A DNA stretch of 64,000 nucleotides from an uncultured Clostridia bacterium (GTDB taxonomy: Bacteria > Bacillota > Clostridia > Christensenellales > Borkfalkiaceae). The notes beneath the pieces are model-generated. The model had not been told where the DNA came from. It searched no databases and was given only the letters and a program-made list of their open reading frames with translations. This document shows positions 25,855 through 33,328 of this stretch, piece by piece (the stretch's first letter is position 1; the number at the start of each line of letters is the position of its first letter). A program made the position numbers and the translations under genes. The stretch lies in the NCBI GenBank assembly GCA_934248055.1, contig CAKQKI010000001.1, forward strand, positions 62,001 through 126,000, written 5' to 3'.

Positions 25855-26336
25855 TAAGAGCGATAGTCGCAGTAGACGAGAAGTGGGGAATAGGCAAAAA
25901 AAACGGTCTGCTTTTCGATATTCCCGAAGATATGAAATTTTTCAGAGCGCAGACAAGCGGCAAAACCGTTTGTATGGGATACAATACTCTGCTTTCTTTC
26001 CCCGGCGGCAAGCCGCTTAAAAACAGAGTTAATATAGTTCTCGCCCCGTGCGACGTTTTGCGCGACGATTGCATAGTGGTACACGATCTCGACGCGCTGT
26101 TTAAAGAACTTGAAAAATATGACGACGTTTTCGTTATAGGCGGCGCAATGTTTTATAAAACGATGCTTCCTTATTGCGACGAAGTTCTCGTTACAAAAGT
26201 TGCCGCCGACGGCGAAGCCGAAGTTTTTTATCCGAATCTGGACGAATCGCCCGATTTTATAAAGACGTATTCGTCCGACCCCGTTGAAAGCAACGGTTAC
26301 ACGATCCGCTTTACAACTTACGTCAAGAAAAAATAA
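25851..26336 (+). CDS. folA: Dihydrofolate reductase
   Basis: Reduces dihydrofolate to tetrahydrofolate with NADPH. Visible motifs are IVAVDEKWGIGKKNGLLFDIPEDMKFF (in which the usual W-x-x-P-x-D appears as FDIPED), GKTVCMGYNTLLSF and VFVIGGAMFYKTMLPY. Length 161 is typical. It overlaps thyA by 4 bases (ATGA), the classical folate-dTMP pair, and a strong terminator follows. Confidence 0.95.
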   Translation: MIRAIVAVDEKWGIGKKNGLLFDIPEDMKFFRAQTSGKTVCMGYNTLLSFPGGKPLKNRVNIVLAPCDVLRDDCIVVHDLDALFKELEKYDDVFVIGGAMFYKTMLPYCDEVLVTKVAADGEAEVFYPNLDESPDFIKTYSSDPVESNGYTIRFTTYVKKK

Positions 26337-26339
26337 AAA

Positions 26340-26359
26340 TCCGCAAGCGGATTTTTTTT
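26340..26359 (+). terminator. Terminator after folA
   Basis: AAATCCGC, AA, GCGGATTT followed by a run of Ts; compact stem with a tiny loop directly after the folA stop. Confidence 0.85.
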
Positions 26360-26399
26360 ACGTAAAATATAAATTTTTAAAACACCTTAAAAATTCTTG

Positions 26400-26408
26400 T
26401 GTTATAAT
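26400..26408 (+). promoter_or_regulatory. Extended -10 promoter of gpmI
   Basis: TGTTATAAT (26400-26408), a TGn-TATAAT extended -10, 45 bases before the ATG. No good -35 is seen. Confidence 0.6.
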
Positions 26409-26452
26409 TATAAGCGGTGTATAATATTTCACGATAACAGGAGATAAACTTT

Positions 26453-28000
26453 ATGAAAAATCAACCGATTTGTCTTATTATAATGGACGGTTACGGTATA
26501 AGAAAAGAAAAATTCGGCAACGCTATAAAACTTGCAGACGCAGGCGTTATCGATAAACTCGAAAAAGAATATCCTTCAACTCTTCTCGGCGCGAGCGGAA
26601 TGAGCGTCGGTCTTCCCGACGGGCAGATGGGAAACAGCGAAGTAGGCCATCTCAATATGGGCGCGGGCAGAATAGTTTATCAGGACTTAACGCGCATAAC
26701 CAAAGAAATTCAGGACGGCGACTTTTTCAAAAATCCCGAACTTAATTTCGCAGTCGATAAAGCCAAAGAAAACGGAAAAAAACTCCATCTTTTCGGTCTT
26801 TTGTCCACGGGCGGCGTTCATAGTCACATAACCCATCTTTTCGCGCTTTTAAAACTCTGTAAAGACAAGAATTTCGATAACGTTTTCGTTCACTGCTTTC
26901 TCGACGGCAGGGATACGCCCCCTACGAGCGGCGCGGAATACGTAAAAGAATTGCAGGACGAAATCGATAAACTCGGCGTCGGGACAATAGCGTCGGTCGG
27001 CGGCAGATATTACGTTATGGACAGAGATAACCGTTGGGACAGAGTCGAAAAAGCCTACGATATGATGACTACGGGCAGCGGCGTTCACGCGGAAAATGCC
27101 GTTCAGGCTGTTAAGCAAAGTTACGAAAACGGCGTTACCGACGAATTTATGCTTCCCACGAATATCTGCAAAAACGGCAAGCCTTCAGGGTTGATAGAAA
27201 AAGGTGACAGCGTTATTTTCTTTAACTTCCGCCCGGACAGAGCAAGAGAAATTACCCGCGCGTTTACCGTAGAAGATTTTAACGGTTTTGAGCGCAAAAC
27301 GGGGTATCTCGGACTTAATTACGTCGGCTTTACAAAGTACGACGCCACGTTCGCAAACGTGAAAATCGCCTTTAAAAAAATTTCGCTCAATAACACTCTC
27401 GGCAGATTCCTTGCGGATAAAGGTTACTCTCAACTTCGTATTGCCGAAACCGAAAAATACGCGCACGTTACGTTTTTCTTTAACGGCGGCGTAGAAGAAC
27501 CCGAAAAAAATGAGTCGAGAGATCTTATACCTTCGCCGAAAGTAGCCACTTACGATTTGCAACCTGAAATGAGCGCGTATCTCGTAACCGACAAGGTGCT
27601 TGAAGAAATAAACGCCGATAAATTCGACGTTATCGTGTTGAACTTCGCAAACTGCGACATGGTCGGGCATACGGGCGTTCTCGAAGCGGCTGAAAAGGCT
27701 GTGAAAACGGTTGAAGAATGCGTCGGAAAAATTACAGACACCGTGCTTAAAAAGGGCGGCAGCGTGCTGATTACGGCAGACCACGGCAATGCGGACAGAA
27801 TGTATGAAGACGATAAGGGCGAAAAGCCTTTTACCGCTCATACTACGAGTCCCGTTCCGTTTATACTCGTTTCCGATAAATATAAAACGGCAAAACTTCG
27901 CTCGGGCGGCGTTCTTGCCGATATTGCTCCCACGCTTCTTGAAGTTCTCGGCGAAAAACAACCTTCGGAAATGACGGGTAAAAGTCTTATTGAAAAATAA
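26453..28000 (+). CDS. gpmI: 2,3-bisphosphoglycerate-independent phosphoglycerate mutase
   Basis: Glycolytic enzyme that interconverts 3- and 2-phosphoglycerate, of the alkaline-phosphatase superfamily with two manganese ions. The start ICLIIMDGYG carries the first metal ligand (D). The catalytic serine is in MGNSEVGHLNMGAGR. The transferase domain shows HCFLDGRDTPPTSG and GRYYVMDRDNRWDR; the C-terminal metal motifs are NFANCDMVGHTG and ITADHGNADRM. Length 515 is normal. Good ribosome binding site (CAGGAG). Confidence 0.97.
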   Translation: MKNQPICLIIMDGYGIRKEKFGNAIKLADAGVIDKLEKEYPSTLLGASGMSVGLPDGQMGNSEVGHLNMGAGRIVYQDLTRITKEIQDGDFFKNPELNFAVDKAKENGKKLHLFGLLSTGGVHSHITHLFALLKLCKDKNFDNVFVHCFLDGRDTPPTSGAEYVKELQDEIDKLGVGTIASVGGRYYVMDRDNRWDRVEKAYDMMTTGSGVHAENAVQAVKQSYENGVTDEFMLPTNICKNGKPSGLIEKGDSVIFFNFRPDRAREITRAFTVEDFNGFERKTGYLGLNYVGFTKYDATFANVKIAFKKISLNNTLGRFLADKGYSQLRIAETEKYAHVTFFFNGGVEEPEKNESRDLIPSPKVATYDLQPEMSAYLVTDKVLEEINADKFDVIVLNFANCDMVGHTGVLEAAEKAVKTVEECVGKITDTVLKKGGSVLITADHGNADRMYEDDKGEKPFTAHTTSPVPFILVSDKYKTAKLRSGGVLADIAPTLLEVLGEKQPSEMTGKSLIEK

Positions 28001-28034
28001 TAATAAAAAAATAACTCAATAACCGCAAAAACAG

Positions 28035-28063
28035 TTGTAAAAAAGAAAAAACTATGCTATAAT
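28035..28063 (+). promoter_or_regulatory. Strong sigma-A promoter of secG
   Basis: TTGTAA (28035-28040), 17 bases, TATAAT (28058-28063) with TGC before it (extended -10). Transcription would start about 25 bases before the secG ATG. Confidence 0.8.
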
Positions 28064-28095
28064 GATGCGGTTAGATTAACTTTACGGGTGAAATT

Positions 28096-28380
28096 ATGTT
28101 AAATTTACTTGCAATAGTGGCTTACGACGTATATAAGGTTTTAAGTATAATTTGTCTTATACTGTCGGTTATAGCGGCGATTTTCGTTATAATAGTGGTA
28201 ATAATGCAGCCGAGCAATTCCGAAGGTATAGGCGCTATAAGCGGTCATTCGGACACTTTCTACGGCAAAAACAAATCTAAAACGTTAGAAAGCAAAATGA
28301 AAAAACTTACGGTTGCGGCGATTGCCGTGCTTGCGGTTTGCATGATTCTTTTTGCGCTTTTAACAAAGATTTTCTTTTAA
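28096..28380 (+). CDS. secG: Preprotein translocase subunit SecG
   Basis: A 94-residue membrane protein with two spans (about residues 15-38 and 70-92), the size and topology of SecG. The conserved stretch IVVIMQPSNSEGIGAISG between the spans matches the family form QxxKxxGLGxxxGG. It aids SecYEG in protein export. The secG-rnr-smpB-ssrA order is common in Firmicutes and supports the call. Confidence 0.93.
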   Translation: MLNLLAIVAYDVYKVLSIICLILSVIAAIFVIIVVIMQPSNSEGIGAISGHSDTFYGKNKSKTLESKMKKLTVAAIAVLAVCMILFALLTKIFF

Positions 28381-28399
28381 GGCTTTAATTATAACTATG

Positions 28400-28433
28400 A
28401 ACGGCTGCTTTGCGGTAGCCGTTTATTTTTTTA
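28400..28433 (+). terminator. Terminator after secG
   Basis: AACGGCT (28400-28406), a 10-base loop, AGCCGTT (28417-28423), then a T-rich tail. Some read-through into rnr is likely since no other promoter is evident. Confidence 0.75.
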
Positions 28434-28469
28434 TCGGAATTTTCTATTGCCGATAAGGGTTAAACGATT

Positions 28470-30584
28470 ATGGATATAAACAATATATTGCTTGAAAAAT
28501 TTAATAGCGGTGAAGCGGAAAATATCGGAATTAAAAGGATTTTCGAACTGTTTGAAGCAAAAACTCAGTTTGAAAAAGACGTAATTCGCAAAGCCGTTGC
28601 CGAACTCGAAGAAAAAGGCGAAATCGTTTACAGAAGCGGTAAATACGTTAAAACCGAGCATAGCGACCTGATTAAAGGCACTTTAAGGGGTAACGAACGC
28701 GGCTTTGCTTTTCTTGTTTCGGATAAAGGCGACTATTTTATTCCGCATAAAAGTTTAAACGGAGCGTTTAACGGCGATACGGTGCTTGCCCGTCAGGTAA
28801 AAAGCAGCAGGGGCAGTAACGACGAAGGCGAAGTAGTAAGAATTCTGTCGCGCGGGGTTAGTAAACTCGTAGGCACGTTTGAAGGCGAAAACGGGTTTGG
28901 TTTCGTTATTCCCGATAACAGAGCGTTTTCCGTCGATATTTACGTTCCCGATAAAAACACGATGGGCGCAAAAACGGGCGACAAGGTTTTAACGCTTATC
29001 ACGGGTTATCCCGAAAACCGTAAAAATCCCGAAGGTAAAGTAGTTGCCGTTTTAGGCAGACGTTTCGATTTGAAAACGGAAGAACTGTCTATTATTTTAG
29101 ACGCGGGTTACGCTACGGAATTTCCCGAAAAAGTGCTTAAAGAAGTTGAAAGTCTTCCCGATAAAGTCGAAAAAAAAGATTTGAAAGGAAGAACCGATTT
29201 TACGAAAACGCTTACCGTTACGATTGACGGCGACGACGCCCGCGATTTTGACGACGCCGTTTCCGTGTCTGAAAATTCCGACGGAACGTTTACGCTCGGC
29301 GTGCATATTGCAGACGTAACTAATTACGTAAAACGCGGCTCTGCGGTTTATAAAGAAGCGTTAAAGCGTTCAACGAGCGTTTATTTTCCCGAGCGGGTTA
29401 TTCCTATGCTTCCCGAAAAACTTTCAAACGGTCTTTGTTCTCTTAACGAAGGCGAAATCCGCCTTACGGTATCGTGTATTATGACGGTTGATAAAAACGG
29501 CAACGTTTCGTCGGCAGATATTAAAGAAGGGTATATTAAATCGCAAAAACGCCTTACTTATTCAGTCGTTCAGAAAATGCTCGACGGCGACGAAGAAGTT
29601 ATTAAAAACAATAAAGCGGTATATCCTATGATAAAAACCGCCGAAAAGTTAAAAAACATTCTTTCCGCCCGCCGCTCCGAAAGGGGGAGCATAGAGTTAA
29701 AAGGAGACGAATGCAATATATCGGTAAAAAACGGAAAAATTTTTATAGAACCGAGAAAAGATTCAGGCGCATATAAAATAATAGAAGAATTTATGATTGC
29801 CGCAAACGAAGCGGTTGCCGAATTTGCTTTTTATACGGACGCTCCTTTCTGTTACCGTATTCACGAGCGTCCCGACCCCGAAAAATTGCTTGCTTTCAAA
29901 AGTTTTTTAAACGCTTTGGGCGTGAACGTAAGGTGGAATGAAAATACTTGTCATCCGAAAGATTTCGCAACGCTTTCAGAATCTTTAAAGGATACCGATA
30001 TTTACGGCATAGTCGATAAAGTTATGTTAAGGTCTATGAAAAAGGCGATTTATTCTACGGAAAACAAAGGGCATTTCGGGCTGTCGAGCAAGTGCTACTG
30101 TCATTTTACGTCGCCCATAAGAAGATTTCCCGATCTAACCGTTCACGAAATTTTAAAAGAAATACTCCGCGGCGAAAACGTTCGCGAAAAGTTTAACGAC
30201 CTTGAAGAAATATGCCGCGTTTCCACTATGAACGAAAGAAAAGCCGACGAAGCGGAACGCGAGATGGACGATTATTATAAGTGCCGCTATATGCGCTCGT
30301 ATATAGGCGACGAATTCCGCGGAGTTATAAGCGGCGTTACTAATTTCGGAGTGTTCGTTGAACTTGAAAATACGGTTGAAGGCATAGTAAGAGTCGAAAC
30401 CTTGCCTAAAGGAACGTATAAATTCGACGAAAAAACCTTTACGCTTTACAGTAAAGACAGGTTTTACACTCTCGGCGAAAGCGTAACGGTGAAAATTCTT
30501 AACGCGGATACCGCGTCGAGAAAAGTCGAAATGAAAATCACCGAAGATAAATATTTCCGTAAAAACGCTTGTAATAAGGGTTGA
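28470..30584 (+). CDS. rnr: Ribonuclease R
   Basis: Processive 3'-to-5' exoribonuclease of the RNB family that degrades structured RNA and takes part in trans-translation quality control. An N-terminal winged-helix region (1-60) is followed by two cold-shock domains (KGTLRGNERGFAFL, VGTFEGENGFGFVIP), the RNB catalytic domain with the metal site IDGDDARDFDDAVSV, GYIKSQKRLTYSVV, YCHFTSPIRRFPDL, and an S1 domain near residue 620 (GVISGVTNFGVFVEL). Length 704 is normal. The typical basic C-terminal tail is missing; the protein ends soon after S1. Four bases separate it from the smpB start. Confidence 0.96.
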   Translation: MDINNILLEKFNSGEAENIGIKRIFELFEAKTQFEKDVIRKAVAELEEKGEIVYRSGKYVKTEHSDLIKGTLRGNERGFAFLVSDKGDYFIPHKSLNGAFNGDTVLARQVKSSRGSNDEGEVVRILSRGVSKLVGTFEGENGFGFVIPDNRAFSVDIYVPDKNTMGAKTGDKVLTLITGYPENRKNPEGKVVAVLGRRFDLKTEELSIILDAGYATEFPEKVLKEVESLPDKVEKKDLKGRTDFTKTLTVTIDGDDARDFDDAVSVSENSDGTFTLGVHIADVTNYVKRGSAVYKEALKRSTSVYFPERVIPMLPEKLSNGLCSLNEGEIRLTVSCIMTVDKNGNVSSADIKEGYIKSQKRLTYSVVQKMLDGDEEVIKNNKAVYPMIKTAEKLKNILSARRSERGSIELKGDECNISVKNGKIFIEPRKDSGAYKIIEEFMIAANEAVAEFAFYTDAPFCYRIHERPDPEKLLAFKSFLNALGVNVRWNENTCHPKDFATLSESLKDTDIYGIVDKVMLRSMKKAIYSTENKGHFGLSSKCYCHFTSPIRRFPDLTVHEILKEILRGENVREKFNDLEEICRVSTMNERKADEAEREMDDYYKCRYMRSYIGDEFRGVISGVTNFGVFVELENTVEGIVRVETLPKGTYKFDEKTFTLYSKDRFYTLGESVTVKILNADTASRKVEMKITEDKYFRKNACNKG

Positions 30585-30587
30585 TCT

Positions 30588-31058
30588 TTGATAAAATATA
30601 ATAGAAGTATGAAACTCGTAACCGAAAACAGACAGGCAAGGCACGAATATTTCATCGACGAAACGTATACCGCGGGAATAGTTCTCGAAGGCGCGGAAGT
30701 TAAGTCGGTTCGCGCGGGAAGCGTTAATTTAAAAGACGCTTTCTGTCTTATATCGTGCGGCGAAGTTTTTTTAAAAAACGCGCATATCGCTTTGTACGAC
30801 AAGTCGGGTGCGTTCAATACGCGCAACAGTAAGCGTGACAGGAAATTGCTTCTCCGCCGCGCGGAAATAAACAAAATCGTCGGCAAGGTCAAAGAAAAAG
30901 GCTATACGCTCGTTCCGCTTTCGGTGTTTTTTGAAGGGAGTCTTGTGAAAATATCGTTAGGTCTTTGCAGGGGTAAACATACTTTCGATAAGAAAAATAC
31001 TTTAAAGGAGAGAGATATTAAAAGGCAATCTGAACGCGATATAAAAAATTACATCTGA
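30588..31058 (+). CDS. smpB: SsrA-binding protein SmpB
   Basis: Carries tmRNA to stalled ribosomes. It has the family core: ENRQARHEYFIDE, GIVLEGAEVKSVRAGSVNLKDAF, LLLRRAEINKIVGKVKEKGYTLVPL and KISLGLCRGKHTFDKKNTLKERD. Length 156 is normal. TTG 30588 is chosen because AAGGG stands 7 bases before it; an ATG at 30609 (MKLVTENRQAR) is also possible. The tmRNA gene follows 36 bases later. Confidence 0.96.
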   Translation: MIKYNRSMKLVTENRQARHEYFIDETYTAGIVLEGAEVKSVRAGSVNLKDAFCLISCGEVFLKNAHIALYDKSGAFNTRNSKRDRKLLLRRAEINKIVGKVKEKGYTLVPLSVFFEGSLVKISLGLCRGKHTFDKKNTLKERDIKRQSERDIKNYI

Positions 31059-31094
31059 ATAAATTATTCTTAGTCACTTGTGGCTAGTCGTCAT

Positions 31095-31448
31095 GGGGAT
31101 GCACCGGATTTGATTGATCGGCGAAATCGTTGTAAGCGCGCCGAAGTTTCCCGCGGCTTCGTAAAAACGGGAACTTTAAATTTAAATGCAGACAATAACA
31201 ACAGTTTTGCACTTGCTGCCTGAGTAGGCGGCTGTCCGATATAAAAACGCCGCCGTTTTATAAAGGGCATGATTTTTGGCGGATAATCGCGTAAAAACCT
31301 TATCGCGAGTTTACGCGGATATTTAGCGGTACACGTCCGTTGCGGTTTGTTCGTCGAACGCAACGGAAAGAGATAAAGACGTACTACGCGCGTAGAAAGC
31401 GCGACAGACCCGATTAAGACGGGAGTTCAACTCTCCCCATCTCCACCA
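31095..31448 (+). ncRNA. ssrA: Transfer-messenger RNA
   Basis: Begins GGGGATGCACCGGATTTGAT and ends with the T-arm GGGAGTTCAACTCTCCC and CATCTCCACCA; the ends pair as an alanyl acceptor stem (GGGGATG with CATCTCC) with A as discriminator before CCA. The internal tag frame runs from GCA 31188 to TGA 31223. Total 354 bases, a normal one-piece tmRNA. It directly follows smpB. It rescues stalled ribosomes. A terminator lies about 30 bases downstream, and the putative mobile element begins after that. Confidence 0.95.
31188..31223 (+). other. tmRNA tag-peptide reading frame
   Basis: Resume codon GCA, then GAC AAT AAC AAC AGT TTT GCA CTT GCT GCC TGA, encoding ADNNNSFALAA. With the alanine carried by tmRNA the tag would be AADNNNSFALAA; the LAA end is the usual degradation signal. 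Confidence 0.9.
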
Positions 31449-31475
31449 TCTCAGGTGAACAAAAAAGATGCCTGA

Positions 31476-31508
31476 GCAAAAAAGCCTGATTTTATCAGGC
31501 TTTTTTGC
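31476..31508 (+). terminator. Terminator after ssrA
   Basis: GCAAAAAAGCCTGAT, loop TTT, ATCAGGCTTTTTTGC; strong stem with U-run, acting in both directions. Confidence 0.88.
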
Positions 31509-31564
31509 TATCGAAATCACGAAAATTTCAGAGCGTTTTTCGTAGATGCTTTTTAATTCTGCGC

Positions 31565-31579
31565 AGAGTTGAACTCCCG
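31565..31579. repeat. Inverted copy of the tmRNA T-arm sequence
   Basis: AGAGTTGAACTCCCG is the exact reverse complement of 31420-31434, the T-arm strand of tmRNA. It lies 57 bases after the tmRNA terminator. It may mark a former or present recombination site at the ssrA end. Confidence 0.5.
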
Positions 31580-31633
31580 TATACTTTCTTACGGCAGAAT
31601 ATCTCCGTCTATAGAAGTGTAAGATGTATTTGT

Positions 31634-31687
31634 ATAAAGTTTTGTAGACACTTTCGACAAAACTTTATCGAATATATCGAAAGTGTC
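31634..31687. repeat. Two overlapping inverted repeats downstream of ssrA
   Basis: Repeat one: ATAAAGTTTTGT (31634-31645) with ACAAAACTTTAT (31657-31668), 12 bp. Repeat two: GACACTTTCGA (31647-31657) with TCGAAAGTGTC (31677-31687), 11 bp. They interlock, so only one can form at a time in RNA or as a cruciform. The 380-base gap 31449-31828 otherwise holds only the ssrA terminator, the T-arm copy and a promoter; I see no gene in it. Confidence 0.7.
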
Positions 31688-31767
31688 GATAAGATAATCA
31701 TTGGTGAGTTTTTATAGAAATCGTCTTAATTCTACAAATTTTATTCGCTTTTAATATACGTTACGGC

Positions 31768-31796
31768 TTGAAAAATTATGAGATAAATGATATAAT
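31768..31796 (+). promoter_or_regulatory. Promoter of the AlbA_2-domain gene
   Basis: TTGAAA (31768-31773), 17 bases, TATAAT (31791-31796), 33 bases before the ATG with GCGGAGG between. Confidence 0.72.
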
Positions 31797-31828
31797 ATTG
31801 TTGGAATTAACCTTAGCGGAGGGCGTAT

Positions 31829-33148
31829 ATGATATTTCAAGAAACGGAAACGAGCGAATTAAAAAGAGTATTAAATGATACTCTGCCAAAAGAAATAGAC
31901 GCTTTTTTAAACAGTTTCGACGGAAATATTTATATCGGCGTTGAAGACGACGGTACGGTAATAGGGGTTGAAAATCTCGATGATGTTCAAAAGCGTATCG
32001 CGGATATTATCACTACGCAGATTTTACCGAATCCGCAAGAATACATTACGCTCGGAACGCAGTATGTTGACGGGAAAAACGTTGTGGTAGTTTCCGTTCG
32101 CAAGGGAAAATCGCTGTATTATATTAAAAAATACGGAAGAAGCGCGGCAGGGTGCTTTATTCGCGTGGGAACGAGTTGTCGCAGTATGACCGAAGAACAA
32201 ATCGAGCAAAGGTATATTGAATCGCTTTCGATTCCCGAAAAAGCGATTAAGGACATTCCTGTATTGAGAGATGATTATACTTTTAATAAGTTGAAACAAT
32301 ATTTAATATCTCACGGAATTCATATACAAGAAGAAACATTCTATAAAAATTTCGGACTTTGTACTTCGGACGGAAAATTCAATCTTTTAGCGGATATACT
32401 TGCCGATGAGAATATGAACTCGATAAAAGTTGCGGTTTTCAAAGGGAAAGATAAATCGGTTTTTATAAAACGAAATGAATATGGTTTTACTTGTTTGATA
32501 GAGTCTCTTGAAAAGGTTATCAATTATTGCGATGCGTTAAACGAAACCTTTATAGACGTTTCTGTCAGACCGAGAAAAGAGCATAGGTTGTTTAATAGCG
32601 AAGCGTTTAAAGAGGCGTGGATAAATGCCTGCGTACACAATAAGTGGTCGGAAGAATTATCGCCGGCGGTATATTGGTTTGACGATCGATTAGAAATTGT
32701 ATCGTATGGCGGTATCCCTAAAAATCTTACCAAAGAAGAATTTTTATCGGGAAAAACCGAACCGGTAAATAAGGAACTAATGAAAATTTTTCTTCAATGC
32801 GGTATCGTGGAGCATTCAGGACACGGCGTTCCTATCGTCGTAAGGGAATACGGAGAAAAAGCGTATACGTTTTCTGAAAATATGATTACGGTTACTATTC
32901 CGTTTGATAAACCCGAAATTAAAAGTGGGGTAGTAAACGGGGTGGTAAACGGGGTGGTAAACTTGTCCGATCGAGAGAAGAGCGTTGTGGCTGAAATAGA
33001 AAAAAATCCGAAAATTTCAAAGACAAAATTGATTGAATTGACGGGGATTCCAAAGACTTCTTTGGAACGTATTATTTCATCGTTGAAAGAAAAAGGTCTT
33101 TTAGAACGAGTAGGCTCTGATAAAAATGGATATTGGAAAATAAAATAA
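31829..33148 (+). CDS. AlbA_2/Schlafen-type ATP-binding regulator with C-terminal winged helix
   Basis: A 439-residue cytosolic protein. The N-terminus (about 1-120) is an AlbA_2 (Schlafen-like) domain: ETETSELKRVL, SFDGNIYIGVEDDGTVIGV. A GHKL-ATPase-like region follows (about 250-370, ACVHNKWSE, then GIVEHSGHGVPIVVREYG). The C-terminus (about 385-439) is a winged helix (ISKTKLIELTGIPKTSLERI). Such proteins are widespread in mobile elements and are annotated as putative DNA-binding or transcriptional regulators; the true function is unclear, and roles in element control or defence have been proposed. A linker of three NGVV repeats joins ATPase and winged helix. First gene downstream of ssrA, with its own promoter and terminator. 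Confidence 0.8.
   Translation: MIFQETETSELKRVLNDTLPKEIDAFLNSFDGNIYIGVEDDGTVIGVENLDDVQKRIADIITTQILPNPQEYITLGTQYVDGKNVVVVSVRKGKSLYYIKKYGRSAAGCFIRVGTSCRSMTEEQIEQRYIESLSIPEKAIKDIPVLRDDYTFNKLKQYLISHGIHIQEETFYKNFGLCTSDGKFNLLADILADENMNSIKVAVFKGKDKSVFIKRNEYGFTCLIESLEKVINYCDALNETFIDVSVRPRKEHRLFNSEAFKEAWINACVHNKWSEELSPAVYWFDDRLEIVSYGGIPKNLTKEEFLSGKTEPVNKELMKIFLQCGIVEHSGHGVPIVVREYGEKAYTFSENMITVTIPFDKPEIKSGVVNGVVNGVVNLSDREKSVVAEIEKNPKISKTKLIELTGIPKTSLERIISSLKEKGLLERVGSDKNGYWKIK
32927..32962 (+). repeat. Three 12-base tandem repeats in frame
   Basis: GGGGTAGTAAAC followed by two copies of GGGGTGGTAAAC; they encode GVVN three times in the linker before the winged helix. Copy-number change would lengthen the linker by four residues without a frameshift. 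Confidence 0.85.
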
Positions 33149-33172
33149 GATTTTAAAATATATAAATTTAAT

Positions 33173-33219
33173 AAAAGCGGCGTTTTGTCTGATATGGGTA
33201 GATAAGACGCCGCTTTTTC
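33173..33219 (+). terminator. Terminator after the AlbA_2-domain gene
   Basis: AAAAGCGGCGTTTTGTCT (33173-33190) pairs with AGATAAGACGCCGCTTTT (33200-33217) with one small bulge, then T-rich. It separates this gene from the recombinases. Confidence 0.8.
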
Positions 33220-33328
33220 GTATAAAAAGTAGAAAAATAAGGTTGAACAAAAAAGATACCAAATAACGCTGGACTGTACCGAACTCTTGTGATATCGTTT
33301 GGTTGCACGAGCGGAAAAGGAGAGCAAT

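Noticed and set aside
31505..31717. Reading frame in the ssrA downstream gap
   Set aside because: It covers the inverted repeats and the T-arm copy and has no ribosome binding site, so it is not a credible gene.
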